Origin: an uncultured Prevotella sp.
Lineage (GTDB): Bacteria > Bacteroidota > Bacteroidia > Bacteroidales > Bacteroidaceae
Direction of reading: 5' to 3'
Assembly (NCBI GenBank): GCA_947177775.1
Contig: CAMWVS010000028.1
Coordinates: 1 to 38,080, forward strand
Length of the DNA stretch: 38,080 bases
Under the pieces are notes generated by a model. It was not told the DNA's origin. It did no database searches and saw nothing but the letters and a program-made list of their open reading frames with translations. How positions within the stretch are numbered: the first letter of the stretch is position 1; each line of letters starts with the position of its first letter. Below are positions 8,000 through 16,634 of this stretch, one piece after another. The position numbers were made by a program, and so were the translations under genes.

Positions 8000-9525
8000 T
8001 GAACAACTACCGCACTAACAGTTTTTCAGAATATACAAACGAGAACCGGGGAAGGATGATTTCACTCCTTCTCCTTTTCTCGCTTTCAATGTATCTGTTC
8101 TACAGCATGGGAATATCCGGACTCGCCATCGTCTGCGTGTTGCCTCTGATTCCCATCGCCATATATCTGACTCTGAAATACAAACTGTTTGCGTTCGGAC
8201 TATTGTTCATCCTCAACTACACCATCATGGGATTGACGAAGTATGTGAGTATCTCCCTGCCTATAACGGCAATGACCCAGCCGATGGTGTTCCTGCTGCT
8301 GTTCAGCGAACTGATAAACATCAATGAAAGGAACGGAAGGTTTCTCGCAAATACCATGTACTTCATGTTTTCCATCTGGATTGCCTATCTCGTTCTGGAA
8401 ATACTGAACAACACGTGCGACCTGCCGTTCAACTTCGGAAGCTGGATGCTCAACACCTATCTGCTCGGTCTGCAGATTGTCTTCGGATGTATGGTTGTCT
8501 CACTGGTCATAAACAATCCGAAGCGAATCCTGTTCTTCCTGAAAATATGGGCCGTGATGTCCATCATCGCCACTATATGGGTATTCAGGCAGAAGACATT
8601 CGGATTTGATACGGCCGAGAACAGATGGCTTCAGGGAGGAGCGGCGAGAACCCACCTCATCGGAGGAACAATCCGCTATTTCTCCATATTCTCCGATGCA
8701 GCGAACTTCGGATGCCACATGGCCGGAGCCGCAATCGCGTTTTTCATTGCCGGCGTGACGAGCAAGATAAGAAAACACCGGCTGCTTTTTCTCATCACAG
8801 GAGTTTGTTGCACGTACGGCATGTTCACTTCCGGAACACGTACGGCCATATTCTGCTTCCTTGCCGGCACCTGCCTCTACATCATTCTGTCCAAATCGGT
8901 TAAACTGGGAGCCGCTGTGACGGTACTGGTGGCAAGTTTCACGTTCCTCCTCGCATTCACGACCATCGGGCAGAGCAACAGTATGATCAGGCGAATGAGA
9001 AGTGCGTTCGACAAGAACGATGCCTCCAGCAATGTCCGTGACATCAACAAGCAGGCTCTGAAAAAATATATGCAGGACGCGCCGTGGGGTCTCGGAATAT
9101 CCGTCGACCCGAAATCAATACCGAGCAACAACAAATACAAGATTGTAACCCAGACGGCATCTGACTCCACATACGTCTATCTGTGGGAATATACCGGCGT
9201 AATCGGTGAATATCTCTTTGCATTGGTAAATGTGGTCAGTCTGTTCGGCGGATGCTACATCGTGTTGTTCAGGCTGAAGAACAAATCGCTTCAAGGTATA
9301 GGAGCCGCTTTCTGTTGCGCTTTTGCCGCCATTAATGTCGGAGGATACGCAAACAATATATTGACGCAATATCCAAACATTATAATAATGTTCGGCGGCA
9401 TGGCCCTGACTTATTCATTGCCGAAACTTGAGGATGACTACAATGAGTTCGAAGGAAGGCTTCTTGCAGAACAGAAAGAGAAGAAACGGTTAAAACTGGA
9501 GAAGAAACGTGCATCGAGAGTGTGA
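7999..9525 (+). CDS. O-antigen polymerase/ligase-like membrane protein (Wzy-type)
   Basis: The protein has 508 residues with about ten to twelve hydrophobic segments, for example 'MISLLLLFSLSMYLFYSMGI' and 'LAIVCVLPLIPIAIYLTL'. A large hydrophilic loop lies between later helices, carrying 'GTRTAIFCFLAGTCLYIIL' and 'DAPWGLGISVDP'. A G-T-R-T/S motif before a helix and a 'GxGxG'-like loop are typical of the O-antigen ligase/polymerase superfamily. The tail is rich in Lys, Arg and Glu and is cytoplasmic. Position between the Wzz-like and glycosyltransferase genes supports a repeat-unit polymerase. Sequence alone cannot separate polymerase from ligase. The start codon overlaps the upstream stop. 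Confidence 0.85.
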   Translation: MNNYRTNSFSEYTNENRGRMISLLLLFSLSMYLFYSMGISGLAIVCVLPLIPIAIYLTLKYKLFAFGLLFILNYTIMGLTKYVSISLPITAMTQPMVFLLLFSELININERNGRFLANTMYFMFSIWIAYLVLEILNNTCDLPFNFGSWMLNTYLLGLQIVFGCMVVSLVINNPKRILFFLKIWAVMSIIATIWVFRQKTFGFDTAENRWLQGGAARTHLIGGTIRYFSIFSDAANFGCHMAGAAIAFFIAGVTSKIRKHRLLFLITGVCCTYGMFTSGTRTAIFCFLAGTCLYIILSKSVKLGAAVTVLVASFTFLLAFTTIGQSNSMIRRMRSAFDKNDASSNVRDINKQALKKYMQDAPWGLGISVDPKSIPSNNKYKIVTQTASDSTYVYLWEYTGVIGEYLFALVNVVSLFGGCYIVLFRLKNKSLQGIGAAFCCAFAAINVGGYANNILTQYPNIIIMFGGMALTYSLPKLEDDYNEFEGRLLAEQKEKKRLKLEKKRASRV

Positions 9526-10387
9526 CATATCCATCATCACTGTCAACTATAACGGGTATGACGACACCTGTGCCCTGCTTGACACAATCCCTCTGAACGA
9601 CGGTTCGCTGGAGGTGATTGTGGTTGATAATGCCTCAAAGAGAAACGAGGCCGCAATGATTTCCCGCAAATATCCGTCGGTGAAAACAATACGCTCAGAA
9701 AGAAATCTCGGATTTGCCGGAGGAAACAATCTCGGAATCAAGGCCGCAACGGGACGCTATCTGTTCTTCATCAACAACGACACGGTCTTCATGTCATTTG
9801 ACGTCCAGGCACTGGTTGACAGGCTGGAATACAACGGAAAGACAGGCATGGTGTGCCCCAAGATACGCTTTGCCTGGGGAACAAATCCCATACAGTACTG
9901 CGGATATACGCCGCTTTCCCGCATCACGGTGCGCAACCGTGCCATAGGTTTCGGCGAGGAAGATAACGGCCAATACGACACGCCCCACCCCACTCCATAC
10001 GCCCACGGAGCCGCCATGATGGTGAAAAGAGAGGTTATCGGGCGTGTAGGGATGATGCCGGAATGTTTTTTTCTTTATTATGAGGAACTCGACTGGTCCA
10101 TGAGCATAACCCGAAACGGATATGATATATGGTTTGAACCGGCCTGCACGGTCTTTCACAAGGAAAGCCGATCCACCGGACAGGACAGCCCGTTGCGCAC
10201 ATATTACATAACGCGTAACCGCCTTCTGCTCGTCAAGCGTAACTTCACCGGCCTTCAGAAATACATGGCCTACGCCTATCTCACGGCCCTCGTGGCTCCC
10301 CGCGACATCATCAGCAACCTGTTACGTGGTCGCGGCAATCTCGCCGAAGCGACAATAAAAGGAATCATAAATTTCATAAAGCTATAA
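9509..10387 (+). CDS. GT2-family glycosyltransferase (rhamnosyltransferase-like)
   Basis: The protein has 292 residues. It starts with GTG at 9509, 17 bases inside the upstream gene; the family's first strand 'DISIITVNYNGYDDT' begins at residue 6, so a later start would remove it. Family landmarks are 'EVIVVDNAS', 'NLGFAGGNNLGIKAA', the metal-binding 'FINNDTVF' (an N-N-D form of the D-x-D motif) and 'FFLYYEELDWSMSITRNGY', where E-x-D-W is typical of dTDP-rhamnose-type transferases. It has no clear membrane helix and probably acts at the inner face of the cytoplasmic membrane. Donor and acceptor cannot be read from sequence. Confidence 0.9.
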   Translation: MHRECDISIITVNYNGYDDTCALLDTIPLNDGSLEVIVVDNASKRNEAAMISRKYPSVKTIRSERNLGFAGGNNLGIKAATGRYLFFINNDTVFMSFDVQALVDRLEYNGKTGMVCPKIRFAWGTNPIQYCGYTPLSRITVRNRAIGFGEEDNGQYDTPHPTPYAHGAAMMVKREVIGRVGMMPECFFLYYEELDWSMSITRNGYDIWFEPACTVFHKESRSTGQDSPLRTYYITRNRLLLVKRNFTGLQKYMAYAYLTALVAPRDIISNLLRGRGNLAEATIKGIINFIKL

Positions 10388-10401
10388 AAACATTTACCGG
10401 A

Positions 10402-11562
10402 ATGTGGTGGATTATAACATATACAGCAGACGTTCTTCTTTTTGTCGGGGTTGCCCTGACGTCACTCTATATGGCGATCTATTCAATTGCCGCTTTGTTC
10501 TGTCAGCGAACGAAAGTGCCCACGGCCAAACACCAGAACAGATTCATAATATTAATACCGGCCTACAAGAACGATGAAATCATCGAACATACGGTCAAGA
10601 GCGTTCTCGGACAGACATATCCGCAACGCCTGTTCGACGTCACGGTCATTTCCGACCATCAGAAAGAGATAACCAACTTCCATCTGGCACAATATCCGAT
10701 AACCCTGCTCACCCCCAACTTCAAGAGCAGCACGAAAGCAAAGTCACTCCAACTGGCTATCAACAATCTGCCGCAATTCAAGATTTACGATATCGTCATA
10801 ATACTCGATGCCGGAAGTCTCGTAGAACCGGAGTTTCTCCAGAACATGAACGACGCCTTTGAGTCAGCCGGAACGAAAGCCATACAGGCCCACCGCCTGT
10901 CGAAAAACCGCGATACGGCCATAGCATGCCTCGACGCAACCTTTGAAGAGATAAACAACACCATATTCCGCCGCGGCCACATCACCCTCGGCCTGTCCGC
11001 CGCCATCTCCGGTTCCGGCATTGCCTATGAGTTCAGATGGTTCAAGGAGAACATCAAGAAAATAAAGACAGGATGGGAAGACAAGGAGATTGAGGCTCTT
11101 CTCATGAGGCAACAGATATACGTCGACTACTTCGACGACATTCATGTATATGACGAGAAGACCCGCAATACAACCGATTTCAACAAGCAGCGCGGCCGCT
11201 GGGCCTCCACGCAGCTACGCTCAATACTGTCCAACATCCACCACCTGCCGGCTGCAATATTGAGCAAACGCTATGACATGGTCGACAAACTCATCCAATG
11301 GCTGCTCATCCCGCGAACCATCATGATGGCAATCATCGTCGTCATGAGCATCATACTGCCGTTCATCTACTTCACGCTGGCCATCAAATGGTGGATAACA
11401 TTTGCCGCCATCATATTCATTTTCGCCCTCGCCACACCTGACTATCTCGTGGACAAGAAGTGGGAACAGTCTTTTGCCAAGGCGCCTTTCATCATACTGG
11501 CCTCACTTCTCAACATAACGAAGCTGATCAGACGCAAAAAGAATTTCGAGAACTTAAACTGA
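10402..11562 (+). CDS. Membrane-bound GT2-family glycosyltransferase, first of two tandem paralogues
   Basis: The protein has 386 residues. An N-terminal membrane helix is followed by a GT-A domain starting 'FIILIPAYKNDEIIEHTV' and two C-terminal helices ('MMAIIVVMSIILPFIYFTLA', then 'WWITFAAIIFIFALA'). The layout resembles processive or polyprenyl-linked GT2 enzymes of the cellulose/hyaluronan-synthase type, including a 'QRGRW' (Q-x-x-R-W) motif near residue 269. The D-x-D position reads 'IILDAGSLVEPEF', so the second aspartate is replaced by glycine-serine, whereas the next gene keeps 'DADN'. The change could weaken metal binding. Both paralogues share 'FxxNIxxIKTG(W)EDxEIEALL'-like spacing, so they arose by duplication. 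Downstream gap is 7 bases. Confidence 0.88.
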   Translation: MWWIITYTADVLLFVGVALTSLYMAIYSIAALFCQRTKVPTAKHQNRFIILIPAYKNDEIIEHTVKSVLGQTYPQRLFDVTVISDHQKEITNFHLAQYPITLLTPNFKSSTKAKSLQLAINNLPQFKIYDIVIILDAGSLVEPEFLQNMNDAFESAGTKAIQAHRLSKNRDTAIACLDATFEEINNTIFRRGHITLGLSAAISGSGIAYEFRWFKENIKKIKTGWEDKEIEALLMRQQIYVDYFDDIHVYDEKTRNTTDFNKQRGRWASTQLRSILSNIHHLPAAILSKRYDMVDKLIQWLLIPRTIMMAIIVVMSIILPFIYFTLAIKWWITFAAIIFIFALATPDYLVDKKWEQSFAKAPFIILASLLNITKLIRRKKNFENLN

Positions 11563-11569
11563 CAAGCCG

Positions 11570-12754
11570 ATGCTTTGGACCTCCATACATATCATAGACA
11601 TTCTGCTATGGCTCGTCATGGCCGGCTCCGTGGCATACGTTCTTTTCTTTGCTGTCGTCAGCATGACAGGAAAGGAAAGCTCCAAACCTACGGCCGACAC
11701 TGACTCAAAGGACATTAAGGACTTCAAGCACAGCTTTCTCATCATTTTCCCGGCATACGGGGAAGACTCCGTCATATATCAGTCCGTCTCTACATGCCTC
11801 AGACAAGACTATCCGTCAGAGCTTTTCGACATCGTTGTAGTTTCCGACCACATGAAGCAGGAAACAGACGCTATGCTCGGAAAGCTCCCTGTCAAGCTGA
11901 TGAAACCAGCTTTCGACAAGAGTTCGAAAGCCAAGGCACTCCAATTCGCCATCAATAACACCATCAAAGACTATGACCGCGTTGTCATTCTCGATGCAGA
12001 CAACATTGTCGGTGCCGACTTCCTGACGCAACTGAACGCGTCATGTAGCCAGGGATATAAAGCCATACAGTGTCACCGTTGCGCCAAGAACTCCGACAAC
12101 GACATCGCCATGCTTGACGGAATAAGCGAAGAAATCAACAACACGCTATTCCGCAAGGCCCACAACCGCATCGGCCTCTCATCGGCACTCATCGGTTCGG
12201 GCATGTGTTTTGACTACCAATGGTTCCGTTCCAATGTCCACAATCTGCTCACGGCAGGCGAAGACCGCGAACTGGAGGCGCTGCTGATATGGCAGGGCAT
12301 ATACATAAAATACGAAGAGAGCATACATGTGCGCGACGAGAAAGTGAGCAACAAAGACAATTTCCAAAGACAGCGGCAACGCTGGATGTCGGCTCAACTG
12401 AACTGTCTCTGTTCAATGCTGCCACATCTGCCGGCAGCCATCATCCGCCGCAACGTCAACTTCATCGACAAGACCGTCCAGCAGATGCTCCTTCCGCGCT
12501 CCATTCTCGTTGCCGCAACATTCGTCCTAGCCGTTCTCATGCTCATCATTGCACCGGTATGGAGCGTCAAATGGTGGATGCTCTTCTTCACATTGTGCCT
12601 TTCTCTGGTTATCGCCATCCCAAGACGGATGCGCACACGCACCATATTCAGCAAACTGACAGCATTTCCAGCCCTGACACTGCGCATGATGACCAACATC
12701 AGGAGGATTGACCGCAACAACCAGGAGTTCATTCATACCAGCCACGACAGATGA
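11570..12754 (+). CDS. Membrane-bound GT2-family glycosyltransferase, second tandem paralogue
   Basis: The protein has 394 residues and parallels the preceding gene along its whole length: N-terminal helix, 'FLIIFPAYGEDSVIYQSV', 'VVILDADNIVGADFL' with an intact D-A-D metal motif, 'EEINNTLFRKAHNRIGLSSA', the acidic 'GEDRELEALL' and the 'QRQRW' acceptor-binding motif, then two C-terminal membrane helices. Both copies keep the substrate-site pattern 'KSSKAKALQFAINN' (first copy: 'KSSTKAKSLQLAINN'). Its stop codon overlaps the next start in ATGA (12751-12754). Likely adds one sugar of the repeat unit; it could also form a pair with its neighbour. Confidence 0.9.
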   Translation: MLWTSIHIIDILLWLVMAGSVAYVLFFAVVSMTGKESSKPTADTDSKDIKDFKHSFLIIFPAYGEDSVIYQSVSTCLRQDYPSELFDIVVVSDHMKQETDAMLGKLPVKLMKPAFDKSSKAKALQFAINNTIKDYDRVVILDADNIVGADFLTQLNASCSQGYKAIQCHRCAKNSDNDIAMLDGISEEINNTLFRKAHNRIGLSSALIGSGMCFDYQWFRSNVHNLLTAGEDRELEALLIWQGIYIKYEESIHVRDEKVSNKDNFQRQRQRWMSAQLNCLCSMLPHLPAAIIRRNVNFIDKTVQQMLLPRSILVAATFVLAVLMLIIAPVWSVKWWMLFFTLCLSLVIAIPRRMRTRTIFSKLTAFPALTLRMMTNIRRIDRNNQEFIHTSHDR

Positions 12755-13944
12755 AGATAGCTATACTCACATCAGGTATATTGCCCGTGCCGGCAGTACA
12801 GGGAGGAGCCGTCGAAAACCTCATCGACTTCTATCTGGAATACAACGACCGTCACATGCTCCACGACATCACCGTCTACAGCGTGTACAACAAGCATGCC
12901 GTCTCCCGCCCGGAACTCCGTTCGGATGTCAATCACTACAGATTCATCCGGACCAAGACCCTCGCGGCAAAGGTCAGGAGGCGCCTGCTCCATGCCGTCA
13001 GCCGCAATGAATACTACAACTACCACATAGAATACTATCTCGATCGCGCCATCAAGGACATCCGCCGGTGCCACTATGACATCATTATAATGGAGAACCG
13101 GCCCGGATATGCCATGAAAGTGCGGGCCAACAGCGACGCGAAACTGATATTGCATCTTCACAACGACCTCCTCAACAACACTACCAGGCTGTGTGAAGAC
13201 ATCCGGAATACGCTGTCCGGCGTCATCTGCGTTTCCAACTATATAGCCAAAAGAGTTCTTACGATAGACACCACTGCCGGCAATCCCGTAACGGTCTACA
13301 ACGGAATAGACCTCAAAACATTCTCTCCCAGTCACGACGGCAAAACAAAGAGAAGCGTTCTCGGCCTCTCCGACGATGATTTCGTACTGATTTTCAGCGG
13401 AAGGATAAACCACGACAAAGGCATCGACCAGCTCATTGACGCCATGATAAGACTTCACGAGCACAGCCGGATAAAGCTTATCATCATCGGAAGCAGCTTC
13501 TTCGGCAACGTGGACAACAAGGACGACAACTTCATCACACAGTTGAAGAAGAAAGCCGGAAGCATTGAGGATCGCATTATCTTCACAGGCTTCATCCCAT
13601 ACAATCAGGTTCCGGACTATCTCCACGCCGCCGATGCCGCCGTCATACCGTCCGTGTGGGACGACCCGTTCCCGACAACGGTGCTTGAAGCCCAGGCCGT
13701 CGGGCTGCCCATCATAACGACAGACCGCGGAGGAATTCCGGAGGAAGTCGGTAGCGCCAACGCCATCATCACGCCGACCGGCGACGGTTTCGTGGCGGGA
13801 CTGGCCGACGCCATCTACCGGCTATACGCAAACGCGGATTTAAGAAAAAGAATGGGCGAGGCGTCACTCGAACGCTCGGTTCTGTTCGCCAAGGAGAGAT
13901 TTGCCGAAGACTTCTTCAACGCAATAGCCCAATCAATACGATAA
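12751..13944 (+). CDS. GT4-family glycosyltransferase
   Basis: The protein has 397 residues with the two-domain GT-B layout. The N-terminal part begins 'MKIAILTSGILPVPAVQGGA' with the acceptor-side glycine loop. The C-terminal nucleotide-sugar domain begins at about 205 ('FVLIFSGRINHDKGIDQLID'), includes 'IIFTGFIPYNQVPDYLHAAD' and ends in the donor-binding motif 'DPFPTTVLEAQAVGLPIITT', a variant of the E-x7-E motif in which the first Glu is replaced by the DPFP segment, a known variation in GT4. It starts inside the previous stop codon. It is cytosolic and adds a sugar to the lipid-linked repeat unit. Confidence 0.9.
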   Translation: MKIAILTSGILPVPAVQGGAVENLIDFYLEYNDRHMLHDITVYSVYNKHAVSRPELRSDVNHYRFIRTKTLAAKVRRRLLHAVSRNEYYNYHIEYYLDRAIKDIRRCHYDIIIMENRPGYAMKVRANSDAKLILHLHNDLLNNTTRLCEDIRNTLSGVICVSNYIAKRVLTIDTTAGNPVTVYNGIDLKTFSPSHDGKTKRSVLGLSDDDFVLIFSGRINHDKGIDQLIDAMIRLHEHSRIKLIIIGSSFFGNVDNKDDNFITQLKKKAGSIEDRIIFTGFIPYNQVPDYLHAADAAVIPSVWDDPFPTTVLEAQAVGLPIITTDRGGIPEEVGSANAIITPTGDGFVAGLADAIYRLYANADLRKRMGEASLERSVLFAKERFAEDFFNAIAQSIR

Positions 13945-13987
13945 CGGAAGAAACGACCCAAAGAACAAAAAAAACAGAGTAAAAAAA

Positions 13988-15547
13988 GTGAGCGAACGCG
14001 TACACAGAAGCATAATGAATATCAAGGTGGGGATGTTCTTCTACGTCCTTTCCCTCTTTCTTGCATTCTTCTCACGAAAGATTTTCCTCGACAGTCTCGG
14101 AGCCGAGTTCATCGGCCTCACCGGTGCACTGGGCAACATCCTCAGCTTTCTCAACGTGGCCGAGCTGGGCATCGGAACGAGCATAACCTACTTCCTCTAC
14201 AAGCCACTGCAGACGGACGACCGCGACAAGATCAACGACGTCATGTCCGTCCTCGCCTATCTCTACCGCACCATCGGCATCATCATAGGTGCCGGAGGCA
14301 TAATCGTCAGCCTGTTCTTCCCGCTCATGTTCAGCGGCCAGCCGGTTGACCTGTTTCTTGTCTACTTCGCTTTCTTCTCTTTCCTCGCCTCGTCCATGGC
14401 CGGATATATCATCAACTACCGCCAGCTGCTTGTCTCCGCCAATCAGAAACAATACGTCGTCAACTCCTATTTCCAGACCATCGCCATCATCCAAAACCTT
14501 GTTCAGATTCTCTTGGCGTGGTACTACCGCAACGTCTACCTTTGGGTAATCACCGGACTTGTCTTCACCGTCATCGGCTGCATCGTCTTCAACCACCGCA
14601 TCGACAAGGTCTATCCATGGCTCAGGATTGACATCAGAAAAGGAAAAAGACTTCTCAAGGAATATCCCGAGATTCTCCGGAAGACACGCCAGATATTCAT
14701 TCAGAAGATAAAGAACTTCATTCTCCACCGCAGCGACCAGATACTCATCTTCGCATTTGTCTCGCTGAAAATGGTGGCGTTCTACGACAACTACATGATC
14801 ATTGTCAACAAGATCAACTATCTGGTCAATATCCTTTCCGACGGAATGAACGCCGGCATCGGCAATCTCATTGCCGAAGGCAACGACAGCAACACCATGA
14901 AAGTTTTCTGGGAACTGACGGCCATACGCTTTCTCATCGTCGGGATGGTCATCTTCCCCCTGCTGATGTTCATCCAGCCTTTCGTCGTCTGCTGGCTCGG
15001 CCCCGAATATCGCCTCAGCGACACCATCATCTTCCTGCTCCTGTTCAGCATCTTCATCAATCTGTCACGCGGCGTGGTGGAGATGTACATCAGTGCGTGC
15101 GGTCTCTTCTCCGACGTATGGGCCGCCTGGACGGAGCTGGTGCTCAACATCAGCGTGACGCTTGCCCTCGCCCCGTTCTTCGGCATTGCCGGAATCCTCA
15201 TCGGAAAGATTGTCAGCGTCTTCTTCATCGCCATGTTCTGGAAACCCTACTTCCTCTTCACCCGCGGCCTCCATCACCACGTGAAGGACTATTGGCGCGG
15301 CATGCTTCCCTACTACACCATCGTTGCCGTCTTCCTCTGCGCCGCCATCGCCCTCCGCCACTACGTAGTCGAGCCCCATGCCGACAGCTTTCCGCTGCTG
15401 ATCAGCTATGGCGCCATGACCTTCGCGCCACTGCTGACGCTCTATTTCCTGACAATGTTCTTCATGACGCGCGGCATGAAATATTTCGTCGCACGCAAGC
15501 CAAAGATATATAACTGTCTCAACAGAATAACGCCGATAAAGAAATGA
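13988..15547 (+). CDS. Wzx-type polysaccharide repeat-unit flippase
   Basis: The protein has 519 residues and about 12-14 hydrophobic segments, and belongs to the MATE/MOP exporter superfamily. The N-terminus 'SIMNIKVGMFFYVLSLFLAF' followed by 'IFLDSLGAEFIGLTGALGNI' and 'LNVAELGIGTSITYFLYKPL' is characteristic of Bacteroidota Wzx proteins. The GTG start at 13988 is preferred because the basic N-terminal helix (SERVHRSI) is usual in relatives; an ATG at 14015 is the alternative. It would flip the lipid-linked repeat unit to the periplasmic face. A 43-base gap precedes it, and it overlaps the next gene by four bases (ATGA). Confidence 0.9.
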   Translation: MSERVHRSIMNIKVGMFFYVLSLFLAFFSRKIFLDSLGAEFIGLTGALGNILSFLNVAELGIGTSITYFLYKPLQTDDRDKINDVMSVLAYLYRTIGIIIGAGGIIVSLFFPLMFSGQPVDLFLVYFAFFSFLASSMAGYIINYRQLLVSANQKQYVVNSYFQTIAIIQNLVQILLAWYYRNVYLWVITGLVFTVIGCIVFNHRIDKVYPWLRIDIRKGKRLLKEYPEILRKTRQIFIQKIKNFILHRSDQILIFAFVSLKMVAFYDNYMIIVNKINYLVNILSDGMNAGIGNLIAEGNDSNTMKVFWELTAIRFLIVGMVIFPLLMFIQPFVVCWLGPEYRLSDTIIFLLLFSIFINLSRGVVEMYISACGLFSDVWAAWTELVLNISVTLALAPFFGIAGILIGKIVSVFFIAMFWKPYFLFTRGLHHHVKDYWRGMLPYYTIVAVFLCAAIALRHYVVEPHADSFPLLISYGAMTFAPLLTLYFLTMFFMTRGMKYFVARKPKIYNCLNRITPIKK

Positions 15548-16380
15548 GAATAATATGTGATGCACCCGGACAGACCTGCAACAGACTGTGGAGCTATCTG
15601 GCCGCCATATCCGAATGCGCCGTCAGGCGCAAGCGGCTCGTCATCATCTTCTACGACTGGACGATAGAAGATTTCCCGAACCTGCTCCACTGCCCGTTCA
15701 TCTATTTCCCGCTCTTCCACAAATGGTATCTGGAGCGCGGAAACGGATGGAACAACTACAAGGGCCTCACATGGAAGGCGACCCACAACAAACGCATGGA
15801 CCGCATATTCCGGTTCTTCGGCTGCCGCAAGGGCTGGCACACACGCACCGAAACCCGATATATAGCCCAGGCGAAACCGATGCTGAAGCATATATACAGA
15901 CCGAAGCAGGAGATTACGGACAAGGCCGAGGCCCTCATAAAGAAACTCAAGACCTCTGCCGACATTGTAGTCGGTGTCCACATACGCCGCGGCGACTACG
16001 CCACATGGAACGACGGCCGTTTCTTCTATTCGCTCGAACAGTATCACGCTTTCATGCTCCGTGTGAAGGAGTGCTATTCCGACCGCCGCGTGGCGTTCTT
16101 CATCAGTTCCAACGAGGACTTCGACACTGCCATCTTCACCGGATGTGACTGCTGCCGGTTCTCCGACGAACCGTCACCAGCTGTCCTCGACCTCTACACG
16201 CTGTCCGTATGCGACCGCATCATCGGTCCTTTCAGTACATTCAGCCGCTGGGCCTCGTTCATCGGCGAGGTGCCGCTATGCTTCCTTGAAAACGCCGAAC
16301 AGCAGTTCACAGACGACAGTTTCTCCACTATTGCCGATTTCTTCCATTTCAAAAACGGACGGGAAATTGCTGAATGGTAA
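15544..16380 (+). CDS. GT11-like alpha-1,2-fucosyltransferase
   Basis: The protein has 278 residues. The diagnostic GDP-fucose-binding motif 'VGVHIRRGDYATW' is present (H146), with 'FFISSNEDFD' (family form 'F.iFSDD') and 'DLYTLSVCDRIIGPFSTFSRW' (family form 'DL.lMs.C.h.I.sNSTFSWW'). The first residues 'RIICDAPGQTCNRLWSYLAA' match the N-terminal G-x-x-C/G-N loop. It is therefore likely a GDP-fucose-dependent (or related GDP-sugar) transferase acting on the repeat unit. The second motif is weaker than in characterised FutC-type enzymes, so the sugar is uncertain. It is the last plus-strand gene of the operon; the palindrome at 16391-16634 follows. Confidence 0.85.
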   Translation: MRIICDAPGQTCNRLWSYLAAISECAVRRKRLVIIFYDWTIEDFPNLLHCPFIYFPLFHKWYLERGNGWNNYKGLTWKATHNKRMDRIFRFFGCRKGWHTRTETRYIAQAKPMLKHIYRPKQEITDKAEALIKKLKTSADIVVGVHIRRGDYATWNDGRFFYSLEQYHAFMLRVKECYSDRRVAFFISSNEDFDTAIFTGCDCCRFSDEPSPAVLDLYTLSVCDRIIGPFSTFSRWASFIGEVPLCFLENAEQQFTDDSFSTIADFFHFKNGREIAEW

Positions 16381-16390
16381 CTCTTTTATT

Positions 16391-16634
16391 AGTTCAGAGT
16401 TTGTAGTTCTTAGTGTAGAGCGCAGAGTGCAGAGTGAAGAGGGCAAAGTTTAGAGCGCAGAGTGATGAGTGAAGAGGGCAAAGTTTAGAGCGCAGAGTGA
16501 AGAGTGAAGAGGTATGATTACCTTTAAGGGCGGAGTACTCAAAGGTAATCATACCTCTACACTCTTCACTCTTCACTCTACACTCTTCACTCTACACTCT
16601 GCACTCTAAACTTTGCCCTCTTTCACTCTGAACT
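16391..16634. repeat. Long imperfect palindrome built from iterated AGAGTG-type units
   Basis: The outer arms AGTTCAGAGT (16391-16400) and ACTCTGAACT (16625-16634) pair. The inner core AGAGGTATGATTACCTTT (16508-16525) pairs perfectly over 18 bp with 16541-16558 around a 15-base loop. Between core and ends both arms are made of tandem AGAGTGAAGAGTG-like units (CACTCTTCACTCT on the right). Part of the left arm, containing GAGGGCAAAGTTTAGAGCGC, is present twice. The element fills the gap between two convergent genes, and its right end covers the stop codon of the minus-strand gene. A bidirectional terminator or a mobile-palindrome role is inferred. Confidence 0.9.

Noticed and set aside
12772..13626. 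284-codon open frame antisense to the GT4 gene
   Set aside because: Lies wholly within a clear GT4 gene in the opposite direction; Val/Asp-rich composition typical of antisense frames.
16391..16634. Possible CRISPR array because of short regular repeats
   Set aside because: Repeat words are only 6-14 bases with no unique spacers of constant length, and the whole is a palindrome; no cas genes.
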